Source: Bog-756 sp963734395 (GTDB lineage Bacteria; Actinomycetota; Acidimicrobiia; Acidimicrobiales; RAAP-2). Taken from it: a stretch of 64,000 bases of DNA. Location: contig CAVTGY010000002.1 in assembly GCA_963734395.1 (NCBI GenBank), forward strand, positions 930,001 to 994,000, given 5' to 3'. The notes beneath the pieces are model-generated. The model did no database searches, was not told the DNA's origin, and was given only the letters and a program-made list of their open reading frames with translations. This document shows, piece after piece, positions 10,808-19,413 of the stretch (position 1 is its first letter; each line of letters begins with the position of its first letter). A program made the translations under genes and the position numbers.

Positions 10808-11242
10808 GTGCGACCCGAGGACTACCTTCCCCATCGCCACCCGTTCTTGTTCGTGACCGAGGTGGTGTCCATCGAACCCGGTCAGTCAGCCATCGGCCGC
10901 TGGCAGTTGACAGGCGACGAGGACTTCTTTGCTGGACACTTCCCCGGGAGGCCGACCTTGCCAGGGGTTCTGATGGTCGAAGCGCTGGCTCAGCTGGGGG
11001 GAGTCGCCGTTCTCGCCGATCCCCACTTCGCGGGCAAGCTCCCGCTTTTCGGCGGGATCGAGAAGGCTCGGTTCCGTCGCCAGGTGGTCCCCGGTGACCA
11101 GCTCGACCTCGAAGTCACCCTGGGTCACATGTCGGCTCGAGCCGGCAGGGGAACCGGGCGAGCGTCGGTTGGCGGCACGCTGGCTTGCCAGGCGGAGCTC
11201 CTGTTCGTACTGGTGGACTCGACACCGCCGGCTCCGAGCTGA
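10808..11242 (+). CDS. FabZ-like 3-hydroxyacyl-ACP dehydratase
   Basis: Hot-dog-fold dehydratase of 144 residues. It opens with the FabZ signature YLPHRHPFLFVTEV and carries DEDFFAGHFPGRPTLPGVLMVEALAQ-type sequence with the catalytic His and Glu (shown here in pieces: GHFPGRP, PGVLMVEAL). GIEKARFRRQVVPGDQL follows. The GTG start at 10808 is the first codon matching the family N-terminus; upstream in-frame codons belong to the preceding S1 domain. RAGRGTGRASVGG near the end may hide two compensating slips. It is 15 nt from the downstream xth gene and is probably cotranscribed with it. Confidence 0.85.
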   Translation: MRPEDYLPHRHPFLFVTEVVSIEPGQSAIGRWQLTGDEDFFAGHFPGRPTLPGVLMVEALAQLGGVAVLADPHFAGKLPLFGGIEKARFRRQVVPGDQLDLEVTLGHMSARAGRGTGRASVGGTLACQAELLFVLVDSTPPAPS

Positions 11243-11256
11243 CGAGCGTTCTGTCC

Positions 11257-12030
11257 GTGCGCATCGCCACCTGGAACGTCAACTCACTAGGCGCTCGGCT
11301 TCCGCGAGTTGAGGAGTGGATCGGCTACGCCAATCCGGATGTGCTTTGCCTCCAGGAGACCAAGCAATCCGATTCCGCCTTCCCTGGCGATGTTTTCGCC
11401 TCACTCGGCTACGAGACCGCCCATCACGGTGACGGGCGATGGAATGGGGTGGCCATCCTCAGCCGGGTCGGACCTGTCCGGGGTCTCGGTAGGAATGCGA
11501 TCGGATGACGATGCCCAGGGAACCCGCCTGATCGGCGCCGATTGCGGTGGAGTGCGGGTGTTTTCCGCATACGTTCCCAATGGGCGGAGCCTCGACAGCG
11601 ATCAGTATCCGGCCAAGTTGGCATGGCTGGCGCGGCTGCGGTCTCTTCCTCGAGGAGACAAGCGCACCGGATCGTCCGGTGGCGGTGTGCGGCGACTTCA
11701 ACGTGGCGCCCGAAGACCGAGATGTGTGGGATCCGACCCAGTTCGAGGGCGCAACCCATGTGAGCCGATCCGAACGCGACGCGCTTTCCCACATAGAGTC
11801 CTGGGGGCTCGTCGACGTCTTCCGCCGACTTTATGCTGATGACCAACTGTTCAGCTGGTGGGACTATCGGGCCGGCATGTTCCACAAGCACCGGGGGATG
11901 CGCATCGACCTCATCCTGGTCACCGCGGTGCTGGCCGAACGCACCCGCTATCGGACTCATCGACCGGAATGCGCGAAAAGGAAACAAACCCTCCGATCAC
12001 GCCCCAGTCTTCATAGACACGGACGACTGA
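11257..12030 (+). CDS. xth: exodeoxyribonuclease III (AP endonuclease), frameshifted
   Basis: Base-excision-repair nuclease of the EEP family, about 257 residues. Motifs: ATWNVNSL (N-terminus), LCLQETK (metal-binding Glu), AYVPNGRS, CGDFNVAPEDRDVWD, the WWDYRAG and RIDLIL stretch, and the final catalytic SDHAPVF. Three slips occur (near 11495, 11650 and 11970). GTG 11257 gives the canonical VRIATWNVNSL start. No promoter hexamer is close by; it is probably transcribed with the FabZ-like gene. Confidence 0.92.
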
Positions 12031-12356
12031 AAAAGGCGGACCGGACCCAGCCTCGCAACCGGGAGTCCGTGCCGATTGTCAATTTCCAGAATTGCCGTAA
12101 TTATCGTTCGCAGACGATGAAAGCGGACATCACGTATCGTCTATAAGTGATAATTTGACCGATTTTCAAAAAGTGATCTACCTGCACGCTGCGATCGGAT
12201 ATCGACGATTTACAGCAAGGTTCGAGCCCGTGGCGGGGGAGAAGTTGGGCCGCCAGCCGGGGACCACCAGGGAAGAGCGTGTCCAGATTATGAACGCTCA
12301 TGATGGAGCGACCCGGGGCCGGGTTCAGGTGTCGGCAGGTTGAAGTGTCGGGGGGT
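12031..12356. other. intergenic region after xth with an AT-rich island
   Basis: No convincing gene. Bases 12080-12190 are much richer in A+T than the surroundings. A 7-base perfect inverted repeat (12112-12118 and 12136-12142) encloses 17 nt. Its right arm overlaps a 33-bp element that recurs at 55250. TTGACC at 12157 could be a -35 box, but no good -10 follows at normal spacing. Confidence 0.6.
12135..12167 (+). repeat. 33-bp AT-rich element, copy 1
   Basis: Ungapped match of 25 of 33 bases with 55250-55282, including 11 of the first 12 (TATCGTCTATAA here, TATCGCCTATAA there). This copy lies 105 bp after the xth stop. Confidence 0.55.
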
Positions 12357-13963
12357 TCAGGTGTTCAGCGCAGACCGGATCTCGGTGATCCACTGGCCGG
12401 TGTCTCGAGGTGCCTTACCTGTCCGTGCCCGTGCGCGCCACCCCGGCCAAGGCTGCCAACCACGGAGACGGCTGACGCTCGACCCGCCGTCCTGTCGCCA
12501 GCGTCCGGTTTCGAGCCCATGAGCAGTGCAGATGTCTAGAGGCCCTGGTGACCGCCACATAGAGCAGGCGTCGTTCCTCGGCCCGCGCCTGGTCCGATTG
12601 GGCGTAGACGATGGGGACGAAGCCGTCCTCGAGCCCGATCACGTTGACGGCGGTCCACTCGAGCCCCTTGGCCCGGTGGAAGGTCGCCAGCTCCACGCCG
12701 TCCTCGGCCGTTCGATCAGCGGCGGAGCGTCGGCTGTCGATCGGCGCATCGGGTTCGGGGGCCAGCCGGTGGGGTATGCCGGCGTCGGCCAGACCCTGAC
12801 GGACCACGGCCAGTTGGTCGTTGGTCCGGGCCAAAACGGCTTGTTCGGACCAAGGCAGCCCATCCGCCGACCGGGCCAACAGGACGGCCATCACGCCTTT
12901 GGCTTCGGCGATCTCGTCCTCGTAGGTGGCCACTTCCGGAAGAGGACCGTCACTGGACATCGACCGAACAGCGTGTGCGCTGGTCGCCCCCAAGGCAGCG
13001 GACGCGGCCGCAACCACCTGCGGAGTCGACCGGTGGTTCTCGCCGAGCCGGGCGACCTCCATTCCCGGCACTAGCTCGGGCAGTCGGTAGATAAGGCTCG
13101 GATCGGCTCCGTTCCATCCGTAGATGGCCTGGTTCGGATCGCCGACCACACAGATGTCGTTTCGGTCACCCCGCAGTGCTTGGATCAAGCGGAATTGGGT
13201 CGGATTCACGTCTTGGAACTCGTCCACGGAAAGGTGCTGGTACCGCCACCGCACCCGTTCGGCGAAGCTGATGTCGCGCTCGAACAGGTCGCCGGCGCTG
13301 ATCAAGACATCGTCGAGGTCGAGCGCCCGCCTGCGGATCAAGGAGAGTTGGTAGGCCTCGAACGCCTGCGACCACCTGGTCCATGGCGACGCTGACCGAA
13401 CGGTCCGAGGATTGCGCGGCCTCGGCGTACGACCCCGGCGCCAGACCGTTGGCCTTGGCCCAGCCGATCTCGGTGTCGATGGTCGAGGCCAGTACCGGGT
13501 CCCCGACGATGGCGGTGACCGTCCGGTATCTCTGTTCGACTACCACAGGGGGCGGACGTCCGTGATCGAGGGCGTGGCGACGCAGGAGCGCGAGCGCCAT
13601 CTGGTGGAGGGTTCCGGCGCGGACACCCGGGCCCGGAGTACCCCCGGGCCCTGACGGACCGGAGACGGCGACGCCGTAGTCGCGGAGTCGCACTCGGAGC
13701 TCGTCGGCCGCTTTGCGAGTGAACGTGCAGATGGCGGTGTGATCGGCGTCGGCGGTATCGTCCCGGATACGCCGAGCGGCCCGGAGCGTGAGCACTCGGG
13801 TCTTACCCGAGCCGGCGCCGGCGACGATGCACAGCGCCGAATTGGTTGAGTCGACGCATCGGCGCTGGACCTGGGTCAGCGACGCCACGGCCCGTTCGAA
13901 GGCGTCGTCGGGGGCTGCGCCGGGCGAAGCTGATTCGACCGCCGCAGACTCCCGTGGTTCCAC
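12357..13963 (-). CDS. UvrD/PcrA-like superfamily 1 DNA helicase, short form, frameshifted
   Basis: 3'-5' helicase of about 535 residues. It has the Q-motif region LTQVQRRCVD, Walker A AGAGSGKTRV, CTFTRKAADEL (Ia), VDEFQDVNPTQF (II), VVGDPNQAIYGWNGA (III), LGENHRST (IV), ATFHRAKGLEWTAV (V) and YVAVTRASRHL (VI). All core motifs are present, but the length is well below the 700+ residues of canonical UvrD, so the 1B/2B insertions and C-terminal extension are reduced. Slips near 13370 and 12430. GTG 13963 is chosen because TAGCCT on the - strand ends 8 nt before it. Likely a UvrD2-like accessory helicase (inference). Confidence 0.88.
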
Positions 13964-13969
13964 GGGAGT
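13948..13969. promoter_or_regulatory. 22-bp perfect palindrome over the helicase start
   Basis: Ten-base arms ACTCCCGTGG / CCACGGGAGT separated by two bases. It overlaps the presumed +1 and the first codons of the helicase gene and lies 25 bp from the next gene's start. It is too tight for a good RNA hairpin loop, so a dimeric repressor site is the simplest reading (inference). Confidence 0.5.
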
Positions 13970-13971
13970 GG

Positions 13972-13987
13972 AGGCTATCGGTAGGGT
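13972..13987. promoter_or_regulatory. back-to-back -10 elements for helicase and hydrolase genes
   Basis: TAGCCT on the - strand (13977-13972) serves the helicase; TAGGGT on the + strand (13982-13987) serves the hydrolase at 13994. Only four bases separate them, so polymerase binding in one direction should exclude the other. Confidence 0.6.
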
Positions 13988-13993
13988 GTACCG

Positions 13994-14758
13994 GTGCTGA
14001 AGTCGTTCGCCGGCGGTCGCCTGTTCGGCGGATCATGGGGTTCGGGAGAACCGGCGGTTCTCGCACTTCACGGCTGGAGACGCACCCACCTCGACTTCTC
14101 GGCTGTCTTCGGCGATGGGAGGGCCGGGTCAGGGGTGAGTGTCCTCGGTCCTGATCTGTTCGGATTCGGGGCCACTCCGCCACCACCGGAACCCTGGGGG
14201 ACAGACGAGTACGCCCGGCAACTGCTTCCGCTGTTCGACGCACCGGGGGTTCTGGCCGACCGGGTCGTGGTGGTCGGGCACTCGTTCGGCGGCCGGGTGG
14301 CTGTCCGCCTGCACGCCCTGGTGCCCGGCCGGATCGAGCGGATGGTGCTGTGCGGTGTCCCCCTCCTCGATCGCCAAGGCCGGCGGGTCCGTCCAGCGCC
14401 GGCCTACCGGCTGGTCCGCCAGCTCCACCGAGTGGGCCTGCTCAGCGATGACCGAATGGACGCCGCCAAGAACAAGTATGGATCTCCGGACTACCGGGCG
14501 GCCCAGGGGGTCATGCGCGACGTCTTCGTGAAGATCCTGGCCGAGCAGTACGCCGACGAGCTTGGGTCCATCGCCTGTCCGGTGGATCTGCTGTGGGGTG
14601 AGAACGACTCCGAAGTGCCGGTCGAGGTGGCCAGGCGAGCCCAGGGGATGTTTCCGGAAGCCCGGTTGACCGTCTTGCCCGGTGTCGGCCATCTGGTCCC
14701 GACCGAAGCACCCCAAGACGTTCTGGATGCCGTGCTCAGCAGGCCCAGTCCACCATGA
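13994..14758 (+). CDS. alpha/beta-fold hydrolase
   Basis: Uninterrupted 254-residue hydrolase. LALHGWRRTHLDF gives the HG oxyanion motif, GPDLFGFGATP the strand after it, VVVGHSFGGRVAVRL the nucleophile elbow, LWGENDSEVP the acid region and PGVGHLVPTEAP the catalytic His. The GTG start lies 6 nt after TAGGGT and has no Shine-Dalgarno. Its stop overlaps the murF-like start by 4 nt (ATGA), so it heads an operon with murF and ddl. Substrate unknown. Confidence 0.88.
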   Translation: MLKSFAGGRLFGGSWGSGEPAVLALHGWRRTHLDFSAVFGDGRAGSGVSVLGPDLFGFGATPPPPEPWGTDEYARQLLPLFDAPGVLADRVVVVGHSFGGRVAVRLHALVPGRIERMVLCGVPLLDRQGRRVRPAPAYRLVRQLHRVGLLSDDRMDAAKNKYGSPDYRAAQGVMRDVFVKILAEQYADELGSIACPVDLLWGENDSEVPVEVARRAQGMFPEARLTVLPGVGHLVPTEAPQDVLDAVLSRPSPP

Positions 14759-16407
14759 GCTCGATGAGCCAAGCCCAGTGGTGGTTCCCCATCGATGGCC
14801 TCGACACCTCGCGTTTCCATAGTGGCGTGGCCTGGATCACCACGGCCGTTTGCGTGATTGCCTGTATCCCGGCCGGACTGCGATGGCTCCGAGTGGCACA
14901 GCGAGAGCACTATCTGGCCGGATCGGCCGGTCGTTTCGCGGTTCGGTGGTGGCGGGCGACGCCGGTCAACGCGGTTTCCGCAGTGATCGCCGTGGCCGCG
15001 GCAGGGGTTTCACTCCGGTGGCCGATCGCCGGGATCGTCACGGCCTGCGTGGCTGCCGCAGGACCGTTCGGTCTACCTCTTCGCGGACGCACTTCGCCCC
15101 TCGCCTGGACGGGGCGCTTACGGAGGCTGGCGGTGGTGGCGGCGCTGATCGAGCTGGTTGTGGTGGTACTGGGCGTGGTGACCGGGCTGGCGGCGCCGCT
15201 GTCGGTGGTAGCGGTCGTGGCTGTTCCGCTCGCAGTCGACCTGGCCTGTTGGATCACCGCCCCCTTGGAGCGTCGAATGTCCGCTCACTTCGTGGACGAA
15301 GCCACCGCCAGGTTGAAGCGGGTCGCCCCGATCGTGGTTGCGGTCACCGGCTCGTTCGGGAAGACATCGACGAAGTACCACATCGCTCACTTGGTTGCCG
15401 GCACCCGGAATGTCGTGGTCACCCCGGCCAGCTTCAACAACAGGGCGGGTTTGGCCCGGGCCATCAATGAACAGCTGGCCGATGGTACCGAGGTCTTCGT
15501 CGCCGAAATGGGCACTTACGGTCCGGGCGAGATCGCCGAGCTGTGCCGTTGGTGCCAGCCTCACATCTCGGTGATCACCGCCATCGGACCGGTCCACCTC
15601 GAGCGCTTCGGGTCTGAGGACCGGATCGTCGAGTCCAAAGCCGAGATCATCGAGCGGGCCGACGACGTGGTGTTGCCGTCGGATGACCCCCGGCTGAGCG
15701 CAGTGGCCGATGGCGCGCTCAAAGACGGAAAGCGGGTTCTGCGGTGTTCGACCGTTGATCGCTCGGCCGGCGTGTTCGTCGGCCGGATCACCGAGGGCCC
15801 GAGCGCCGACGGAAACCGTGTTTCCGTCGCCACTGACGGATCGACACTGGTCGAGGCCGTGGAAATTCCCACTGGCGTCCACCCGACCAACCTGGCCTGT
15901 GCGGTGGCCGTCGCTCTACTGCTCGGGGTGGATCCTGCGACCGTTGCCGCACGTTTGCATGACCTTCCGCCGGTCGAGCACCGGCTGTCCGCGGTCCCGT
16001 CCTCCACCGGTGTGATCATCCTGGATGACACCTACAACTCCAACCCGTCCGGCGCGCGCTCGGCACTCCGGGCGCTGGTGACCGCCGGGCAACGCGTCCG
16101 CGGCCGACCCGTCCGCCGGGCATCGATTGGCAGTGGTCACGCCCGGGATGGTCGAGCTCGGCCCGGGACCAGTTCACCGACAACCGCGACCTCGGCGCGG
16201 CAGCGGCGGCGGTGGCCACCGATCTGGTCATCGTGGGGCGTACGAATCGGCGAGCGCTCGAGGCCGGCTCCCGACTCGACGCCGCCTCGGCAACCCGTGT
16301 CATACGGGCCCGGCATCGCGACCAGGCCGTTGAGTGGGTTCGCCAGCACCTCGTCCTCGGGTGACGTGGTGCTGTACGAGAACGATCTACCGGACCACTA
16401 CCCTTGA
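14755..16407 (+). CDS. MurF-like Mur ligase with N-terminal membrane domain
   Basis: ATP-dependent amino-acid ligase of the Mur family, about 550 residues. The first ~190 residues hold four or five hydrophobic segments (for example VSAVIAVAAAGVSL and LIELVVVVLGVVTGLAAP), then a soluble MurF core: AVTGSFGKTSTKYH (P-loop), TPASFNNRAGLARAIN, VAEMGTYGPGEIAEL, VITAIGPVHLERFG, VEHRLSAV and ILDDTYNSNPSG. Two or three slips lie between 16090 and 16365; the end is VVLYENDLPDHYP. Canonical MurF is soluble and about 450 residues, so the membrane part is an extension. Placement next to ddl fits D-Ala-D-Ala addition to the muropeptide precursor. Confidence 0.85.
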   Translation: MSSMSQAQWWFPIDGLDTSRFHSGVAWITTAVCVIACIPAGLRWLRVAQREHYLAGSAGRFAVRWWRATPVNAVSAVIAVAAAGVSLRWPIAGIVTACVAAAGPFGLPLRGRTSPLAWTGRLRRLAVVAALIELVVVVLGVVTGLAAPLSVVAVVAVPLAVDLACWITAPLERRMSAHFVDEATARLKRVAPIVVAVTGSFGKTSTKYHIAHLVAGTRNVVVTPASFNNRAGLARAINEQLADGTEVFVAEMGTYGPGEIAELCRWCQPHISVITAIGPVHLERFGSEDRIVESKAEIIERADDVVLPSDDPRLSAVADGALKDGKRVLRCSTVDRSAGVFVGRITEGPSADGNRVSVATDGSTLVEAVEIPTGVHPTNLACAVAVALLLGVDPATVAARLHDLPPVEHRLSAVPSSTGVIILDDTYNSNPSGARSALRALVTAGQRVRGRPVRRASIGSGHARDGRARPGTSSPTTATSARQRRRWPPIWSSWGVRIGERSRPAPDSTPPRQPVSYGPGIATRPLSGFASTSSSGDVVLYENDLPDHYP

Positions 16408-16510
16408 AAAAGACCCTGGAAACACCACGCCATGGCCCGCCCGTCCGCCGGTAGCCGTCAACCGACAACCACCGATATCCACAGCCGCCCACAGGAGGTG
16501 TCAACTCAGC

Positions 16511-17632
16511 GTGACCGATGTCGCCGTCATCTTCGGAGGTCCGTCGCCCGAACACGACGTGAGTGTGCTGACCGGATTGCAGGCGGCCCGCGGCCTGGCG
16601 GACGACTCCGGGGCAGCAGGGGCCAACGTGCGAGCCCTGTTCTGGACCAAGACCGGCGACTGGTACGAGGTCGATTCCGGTCTCGAGGCCGAGTCGTTTC
16701 TCGAGGGCGTACCCCGTGGGGCGAGGAAGTTGCATTTCGTCGTCGGTCCCGGCGGGGGGTTCTCTGAGGCCGCCGGCCGCCTCGGGCGGGCCCGCCAACT
16801 CGAACTCGAGGCGGCTCTGGTGTGCTGCCACGGAGGACCCGGCGAGGACGGAACCCTGCAGGCGGCGCTGGACCTGGCCGGCATCTCCTATTCCGGACCG
16901 ACGGTGGCCGGCGCTGCCCTCGGCATGGACAAGCTGGCTTTCGGAGCGCTGGTTGCCGCCGCCGGCCTACCGACGCTGCCACGGGTATTGCTCACCGCTG
17001 ACGGCGATCCGCCGCCCTTCGACGGACCATTCATCGTCAAGCCGCGCTTCGGTGGCTCCTCCATCGGGATCGACGTGGTGGAGGACTTCGGCACCGCCGT
17101 GGCCCGCCTGGAGGCCAATTCCCATCTTCGCTTCGGTGCCGTCGTCGAGCCCTACCGTCCCGACATGACGGACCTGCAGGTAGCCGTGCGCACATGGCCG
17201 GCTCTGGAGCTCTCGGCCGTAGAACGCCCCCTCCGCGTATCGGAGTCCGTCGACATCCTCGGCTACCGCGACAAGTACGTCGCCGGCGAGGGTATGGCCG
17301 GGGCCGACCGTGAGCTTCCTGCTCGAATTCCCTCGGAACTGGAGAAGGGCCTCCGTCAGGCGGCCGAGAGGATCGCCGCGCTGGCCGAGGTCCGCGGCGT
17401 GGCCCGCATCGACTACCTCTCAGATGGCAGCCAGTTCGTGGTCAACGAGATCAACACGGTGCCCGGATCGTTGGCCCGCCATCTGTGGGTGGCACCGCCG
17501 ATTCCTTTTGCCACCTTGCTCGGCGACCTCCTCGCCGAGGCCCGCCGGCGCCCGACACACGGCTACTCGGCTGCCGGGGCCGACGGCTCGGTCCTCCGAT
17601 CGGCCGGATCGATCGCCGGCAAATTGGGCTGA
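16511..17632 (+). CDS. ddl: D-alanine--D-alanine ligase
   Basis: ATP-grasp ligase making D-Ala-D-Ala for peptidoglycan, 373 residues and uninterrupted. It starts VTDVAVIFGGPSPEHDVS (GTG 16511) with AGGAGGT about 10 nt upstream. ATP-grasp features: CCHGGPGEDGTLQ, SGPTVAGAALGMDK, FIVKPRFGGSSIGI, RIDYLSDG, and the metal-ligand segment FVVNEINTVPGS. Downstream of the membrane-anchored Mur ligase; together they supply the peptide terminus. Divergence at some residues leaves a D-Ala-D-X specificity possible but not indicated. Confidence 0.92.
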   Translation: MTDVAVIFGGPSPEHDVSVLTGLQAARGLADDSGAAGANVRALFWTKTGDWYEVDSGLEAESFLEGVPRGARKLHFVVGPGGGFSEAAGRLGRARQLELEAALVCCHGGPGEDGTLQAALDLAGISYSGPTVAGAALGMDKLAFGALVAAAGLPTLPRVLLTADGDPPPFDGPFIVKPRFGGSSIGIDVVEDFGTAVARLEANSHLRFGAVVEPYRPDMTDLQVAVRTWPALELSAVERPLRVSESVDILGYRDKYVAGEGMAGADRELPARIPSELEKGLRQAAERIAALAEVRGVARIDYLSDGSQFVVNEINTVPGSLARHLWVAPPIPFATLLGDLLAEARRRPTHGYSAAGADGSVLRSAGSIAGKLG

Positions 17633-17637
17633 CGCAT

Positions 17638-18128
17638 TTGGCAGTCCGCGGGATCCATCTCCTTCCGGGGGAAAAGGTCCTGGTCGACATCAGGCCCCAC
17701 TGGTCGTTCCTCTCCGGCCCGTGCATCGTCTGCGTTGCTGGCCATCGCCACCGGAGTGGCGTTGGATGTGGCCATTCCCCACACGTCGGTGCCGCTCCAC
17801 TGGGTCGAGGGGCTGGTGGTGGCGGTTCCCTGCGTCTGGCTGGCCATCCGGGTGGTGCGCTGGCGGATGACCGGCCTGGCTCTGACCTCCGAGCGGATCA
17901 TCGAGCAGTGGGGTGTGGTTTCGCGGCGCCAGTCGGAGATCGGCCCTGTCGGCCATCGCCGCGGTGACCGTCTTCCAATCGCCCTTGCGCCGGATCGTCG
18001 GCACCGGTCGGTTGGAGGTGGAGACATGGGAAGGCGCCGAGATCCGCTGGATCGAGGACGTACGCAAGCCGGTCATCCTCCAACGTGTGATCAACCGTCG
18101 GCTCCTTCCCCATCCACCCGGAGGCTGA
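17638..18128 (+). CDS. PH-domain membrane protein (bPH2/YdbS type), frameshifted
   Basis: Small protein of about 160 residues. It begins near TTG 17638 with LLPGEKVLVDIRPHWSFL, the usual opening of the bacterial PH-domain membrane family. Two hydrophobic segments follow (ALLAIATGVALDVAI and WVEGLVVAVPCVWLAI), then RMTGLALTSERIIEQWGVVSR and VTVFQSPLRRIVGTGRLEVET. Slips lie near 17720 and 17945. The start codon is uncertain. It follows ddl by 5 nt and may belong to that operon. Function of this family is unknown. Confidence 0.72.
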
Positions 18129-18138
18129 CGCCGGTCGA

Positions 18139-19212
18139 TCACCTCGAACTGTTCTGTGCACCACTATCGCGGGATCCGGCGCGAGGCCACGGTGCCGTCG
18201 CTGGCCTCCACCCTCCACGCCGGGGTCGACAGGGACTCGAGCTCGATGGCTCCCGGCCGGCTCACGCGCGACCACGCATCCCCCGAATCCGGCACCGGTC
18301 ATGCGAGCCCCGAAGACTCCGGGGCGGGCGACCAACCAGGCCACCAGTTCATCGAGCGCCGGCGTGGAGACCTCGAAGTCCTCGGCCAGGCTCCGATGGC
18401 TTTCGGTCATAAGCGACCCGGCGCCGACCAGGTCGTCGGACAGGAACGCGTCTGCACACTGGCCCACCCGTCGGCACTCGGTGACAACGTGACGCGCCCG
18501 CCTGCGCAGGAGCGGGTCGTCGCAAACCGATCAGCTCGGAGTCGTCGGCCGATCCGAGCGACCCGATGATGGCAGCTGCTGCCTCGCACTCGGCGACTCT
18601 GGCTGCGTAGTGGGACGTGCGCAACGTCCGGCGTTGGCCGGAATCGACGACCACTACCTCGACGTCCTCGGGCATCCTGACCTGGCGGGTGGACAGGGTC
18701 GAGCACTCGATGAGCAAGGCGTGGCCTCGCACTCCCCCGGCGCAGACCAGGGGGTCCATCGACCCCGACCGGGACGCCGGTCAGGTGCTCCGCTTGCTGG
18801 CACAGGCGCGCGATGACCGGCGGCGATCCGGTCACGCCGAACACTTCGGCCAGGGCCGTGCACAGCGCCGCGCTCGACGAGAGTCCCGAGCCGACAGGAA
18901 GGTTGGATTCGATGGTGAGGACGCCGCCCGAGTCGGGCTCGAGCCAGGGCCACCATCGCCCCGATGAGTCGGGCCCAGGGCGGGCGTGACGGCGGCGATC
19001 GACCCGGCGTCCGGCGAGATGTCCAACGGGAGCTCGACGTTGCCTGCGAATGCCTCGGACGTGACCAGGACAGTTCGGCGGTCGGATGGCGTGAACGTGG
19101 CGGTGACGCCGAGCCCGATGGCCATGGGGAGCGCCAGGCCCTGGTTGTAATCGGTGTGGTCGCCGATCAGGTTCACCCGACCGGGTCCTACGGCACGACG
19201 GACCAGTGGCAC
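18139..19212 (-). CDS. galK: galactokinase (GHMP kinase), frameshifted
   Basis: Phosphorylates galactose in the Leloir pathway; about 358 residues. Signature GPGRVNLIGDHTDYNQGLALPMA at the N-terminus (quoted in part: GRVNLIGDHTDYN), the ATP-binding LPVGSGLSSSAALCTAL, VGVMDPLVCAGG (catalytic Asp; the usual MDQ is MDP here) and the C-terminal GARMTGAGFGGCVVA. At least four slips. GTG 19212 has GAGGAG upstream. The stop TGA at 18141-18139 requires one more slip. Convergent with the PH-domain gene. No galT or galE is visible. Confidence 0.85.
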
Positions 19213-19254
19213 CAGGGGCTCCTCGTCGGGATCGATCTCTCGGGACCGATTCGC

Positions 19255-19260
19255 AGACTA
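19255..19260 (-). promoter_or_regulatory. -10 element TAGTCT of galK
   Basis: TAGTCT on the - strand would start RNA about 35 nt before GTG 19212, leaving a short leader that includes the GAGGAG ribosome-binding site. Confidence 0.45.
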
Positions 19261-19413
19261 GCGCCCGGTCAAATGCGATCGGCGACCGCCGACCCGGGGT
19301 GCATTTGACCCTCGGGCCCATAGAGAGGCCACCATCCGGCCATGAACAATGGAGCTCGTAACGACCTCTCTGTCGAATCAGGATCACGCCTTGCCGGCCG
19401 TGGGTGGTGCCCG

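Noticed and set aside
12200..12260. T-loop-like GGTTCGAGCCC suggesting a tRNA
   Set aside because: The flanking bases do not form a five-pair T stem, and no acceptor or anticodon arm fits.
12155..12343. 62-codon frame after xth
   Set aside because: No recognisable sequence, poor third-position GC at its start, no ribosome-binding site or promoter spacing.
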